From contig CALAQQ010000244.1 in the NCBI GenBank assembly GCA_937888485.1, forward strand, positions 1 to 5,839: a DNA stretch of 5,839 nucleotides, in the 5' to 3' direction. Source of the stretch: an uncultured Clostridia bacterium. GTDB taxonomy: Bacteria > Bacillota > Clostridia > Oscillospirales > Acutalibacteraceae. Numbering within the stretch: the stretch's first letter is position 1; every line of letters starts with the position of its first letter. Below, piece after piece: positions 3,754 through 5,839 of the stretch. A program made the position numbers and the translations under genes. The notes beneath the pieces were generated by a model. It made no database searches. It was given only the letters and a program-made list of their open reading frames with translations, and was not told the DNA's origin.

Positions 3754-5781
3754 TCAAAGTATCTTCAACGCGCCTGTGGGGCAGATGTTGGCGCACTTCA
3801 TACAGTCTTTGCAAACTGAGATTGTTTCGGGATTGTCAAATTCAGGCTTGATAACAGTCTTGAAGCCTCTGCCCACAAGACCAAGAATGCCTTTCTGAGC
3901 TTCTTCTTTACATGTGCGTACACAAAGGTTACAGAGAATGCATTTACCCTGGTCGCGCTCAATTGAAACAAGTCTTTCTTCCGTGAAGCATTCGTGCTTT
4001 TCGCCTGCAAGTCTGTCGGGATTAATCGGCTCAATGTTTGCATAGCGGATGAGCTTGCAGTCCGCATAGTCGTGGCATCCGCATTCAAGGCAGCGCTTTG
4101 CTTCGTTTCTTGCCTGCTCTTCAGAGAAACCGTTGATAACAGCCTCAAAATTATGCTTTCTGTATTCGGGGTCCTTGACGGGCATAACGGCTCTGGGCGC
4201 TTTTTCTCTGTCGGAAAGCATTTCTGCGGTAACTTCTCTCTTTGAATAATATGGCTCGTGGAATTCAAGGGGCATGCCGATGAGATAAGCATCGATTGCT
4301 CTTGCGGCTCTGTTTGCCTCTGCGATTGCATCGATGGCGATAGATGCGCCGTTATTGGTTGCATCGCCTGCGGCAAATACACCCTCGATATTTGTCATGC
4401 CTGTTACTTCGTCTGCAACGATTGTTTCCCACTTTGTCATGCCGATTTCTTCAAGACCTGTGGGAAGGCATTTCTGACCGATTGCGGCAATAACCGTATC
4501 AACCTCAATTGTTCTGAATTCGCCCTCAACGGGAACGGGCTTTCTTCTACCCGATGCATCGGGTTCGCCGAGTTCCATTATCTGAAGCTTGACAGCCTTT
4601 ACTTTTCCGTTTTCACCGATGATTTCGTCGGGATTTGTAAGGAAAAGGAACTGTACGCCTTCTTCCATTGCTTCTTCGATTTCTATATCTTCTGCGGGAG
4701 CTTCGGCTCTTGTTCTGCGGTAGATAACATAAACATTTTCCGCACCGCATCTTACTGCTGTACGGCAAGCATCCATTGCCGTGTTACCGCCGCCGACAAC
4801 CGCAACAGCCTTGCCCACATCGGGAATGTTGCCCATGTTGACATCGCGAAGGAAATCAATACCGCTGAGAACACCCGAAAGTTCTTCGCCCTTGCAGCCG
4901 ACACCGCTTCCCTTCCATGCGCCGATTGCGATAAGAACGGCATCGTTGTTGTTCTTAAGTTCTTCAAAAGAAATATCCTTGCCGATTTTAACGTTGTTCT
5001 TCATGACAACGCCCGTTTTTGCAATGAGTTCAACCTCGCTTGCAAGAACAGCCTTGGGGAGTCTGTATTCGGGAATGCCGTATCTGAGCATACCGCCCAT
5101 TTCGGGCATAGCTTCGTAAATTGTTACGTCGTGACCTGCAAGGCGGAGATAATATGCCGCATTGAGACCTGCGGGACCGCCGCCTATTATTGCAACTTTT
5201 TTGCCTGTTGATTCTGCGATTTCGGCTGCATAGGGATTGCCCGATGCAAGGTCGTTATCCGCCGCAAATGCCTTAAGGAATGCGATTGAAAGAGGTTCTT
5301 CAACAAGCGCACGTCTGCAATGGGTTTCGCAGGGATGCGGACAAACTCTGCCGATTGAAGCAGGGATAGAAATTTTTTCTTTGATGATTTTAACAGCCTC
5401 GCTGTCGTTGCCGAGAGCAATCTGCTTGAGATAGCCCTGAATGTCGGTGTGAGCAGGGCAGTTGAGATGGCACGGACCTGCACAGTCGCCCTCATGGTCG
5501 CTCATGATGAGCTCAAGAGCGATGTTTCTTGCTCTCTTTACTCTGGGAGAATTTGTGGAAATAACCATGCCGTCGGTTGCAACAGCCGAGCAGGCTCTGA
5601 GAAGCTTGGGAATGCCTTCCGCTTCAACAACGCAGATACCGCATGCACCGTATATTTTAAGGTTTCCGTTGTAGCAAAGATTGGGGATTTCAATGCCGTT
5701 TTTGGCGGCAATACTGAGAATGGTGTCGCCCTTGTTGCCGATTATTTCTTTGCCGTTTATCGTGATTTTAATCTGTTCCAT
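3754..5781 (-). CDS. GltD/NfnB-like FAD-NAD(P)H oxidoreductase with N-terminal [2Fe-2S] and C-terminal 2x[4Fe-4S] domains
   Basis: A 675-residue cytoplasmic flavoprotein. Domains in order: a NuoG/HydA-like [2Fe-2S] ferredoxin with C36, C47, C50 and C64; an Fe-S region of GltD type with H96, C100, C104, C108, C147, C151 and C155; an FAD Rossmann motif GGGPAGL (200-206); a second nucleotide site GGGNTAMD (330-337) followed by YRRTRAEAPA (354-363), whose arginines suggest NADPH; a flavin-closing GVFAAGDA motif; an extra cysteine group C564/C567/C569/C575; and two [4Fe-4S] clusters, C614/617/620/624 and C657/660/663/667. Plain GltD is about 460-490 residues and lacks both ends, and no gltB is seen, so glutamate synthase is unlikely. 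The ATG has GGAGG 7 nt upstream and lies 13 nt after the upstream NuoF-like reading frame, so the genes are co-transcribed. The likely role is electron transfer between NADPH, NADH and ferredoxin in a multi-subunit complex; the exact complex is inferred. Confidence 0.92.
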   Translation of the reverse strand: MEQIKITINGKEIIGNKGDTILSIAAKNGIEIPNLCYNGNLKIYGACGICVVEAEGIPKLLRACSAVATDGMVISTNSPRVKRARNIALELIMSDHEGDCAGPCHLNCPAHTDIQGYLKQIALGNDSEAVKIIKEKISIPASIGRVCPHPCETHCRRALVEEPLSIAFLKAFAADNDLASGNPYAAEIAESTGKKVAIIGGGPAGLNAAYYLRLAGHDVTIYEAMPEMGGMLRYGIPEYRLPKAVLASEVELIAKTGVVMKNNVKIGKDISFEELKNNNDAVLIAIGAWKGSGVGCKGEELSGVLSGIDFLRDVNMGNIPDVGKAVAVVGGGNTAMDACRTAVRCGAENVYVIYRRTRAEAPAEDIEIEEAMEEGVQFLFLTNPDEIIGENGKVKAVKLQIMELGEPDASGRRKPVPVEGEFRTIEVDTVIAAIGQKCLPTGLEEIGMTKWETIVADEVTGMTNIEGVFAAGDATNNGASIAIDAIAEANRAARAIDAYLIGMPLEFHEPYYSKREVTAEMLSDREKAPRAVMPVKDPEYRKHNFEAVINGFSEEQARNEAKRCLECGCHDYADCKLIRYANIEPINPDRLAGEKHECFTEERLVSIERDQGKCILCNLCVRTCKEEAQKGILGLVGRGFKTVIKPEFDNPETISVCKDCMKCANICPTGALKIL

Positions 5782-5793
5782 TATGCCGCCTCC

Positions 5794-5839
5794 TTATTCT
5801 ACAATGATAGCACCGAAGCGGCAGGAATTTACGCACTGA
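5794..5839 (-). CDS. C-terminal end of a [4Fe-4S] ferredoxin-type subunit, probably NuoF/HydB-like
   Basis: Only the last 14 full codons and the TAA stop are in the window, reading QCVNSCRFGAIIVE. The CxxxC followed by RFGAI and a short VE tail is the end of a CxxCxxCxxxC cluster motif. It strongly resembles the C-terminal ferredoxin extension of NuoF-like NADH-binding flavoproteins in clostridial hydrogenases and formate dehydrogenases (HydB, HndC). The stop is 12 nt before the downstream ATG and just touches its GGAGG site, indicating one operon. With so few residues, another ferredoxin-ended protein cannot be excluded. Confidence 0.7.
   Translation of the reverse strand, partial: QCVNSCRFGAIIVE

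Noticed and set aside
4258..5211. 317-codon plus-strand open frame, Cys-rich product
   Set aside because: It lies wholly antisense to the well-supported oxidoreductase. Its Cys/Phe-rich, low-complexity product is the usual shadow of codon bias on the other strand, with no domain motif.
3754..5781. Glutamate synthase small subunit (GltD)
   Set aside because: The core is GltD-like, but the N-terminal [2Fe-2S] and C-terminal 2x[4Fe-4S] domains, the length of 675 residues and the NuoF-like upstream neighbour argue against it.

Overview
The window looks like the chromosome of an anaerobic, low-to-moderate-GC Gram-positive bacterium, most likely a clostridium of the Oscillospiraceae/Ruminococcaceae type. 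Evidence: strong AGGAG/GGAGG ribosome binding sites, sigma-A-like promoters with 17-nt spacers, TTG and GTG starts, a diderm-free lipoprotein/zinc-ribbon gene set, and a multi-[Fe-S] NAD(P)H oxidoreductase of the kind fermentative Clostridia use. The placement comes from reading the sequence only; no database search was possible.

Layout. (1) Positions 1-340, minus strand: the first 113 codons of prfB (release factor RF2), cut by the window edge. It lacks the usual programmed +1 frameshift. (2) Positions 341-534: a divergent intergenic region with two back-to-back sigma-A-like promoters, one for prfB and one for the rightward operon. (3) Positions 541-2512, plus strand: a two-gene unit. The first gene encodes a membrane protein with a RING-like zinc finger, two zinc ribbons and a DUF2628-like region; the second is galU (UDP-glucose synthesis). 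It ends in a strong, probably bidirectional, terminator at 2514-2553. (4) Positions 2554-3708, plus strand: a visibly AT-richer island. It has a near-consensus promoter overlapped by inverted repeats, a 65-codon TTG-start ORF for a small secreted peptide, and a 232-aa lipoprotein of unknown function. A hairpin terminator at 3714-3745 closes it and is shared with the convergent gene. (5) Positions 3754-5839, minus strand: a 675-aa GltD/NfnB-like flavoprotein with an N-terminal [2Fe-2S] domain and C-terminal 2x[4Fe-4S] domain, preceded by the last codons of a gene whose C-terminus is a [4Fe-4S] ferredoxin motif of the NuoF/HydB kind.

How the parts fit. prfB and galU are housekeeping genes. The minus-strand pair at the right end is probably the distal part of an electron-transfer complex linking NADH, NADPH and ferredoxin; an electron-bifurcating transhydrogenase (Sporomusa-type Stn) or a related hydrogenase/formate dehydrogenase diaphorase is the leading reading. 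The least explained part is the AT-rich secreted-peptide/lipoprotein pair with its dyad-rich promoter.
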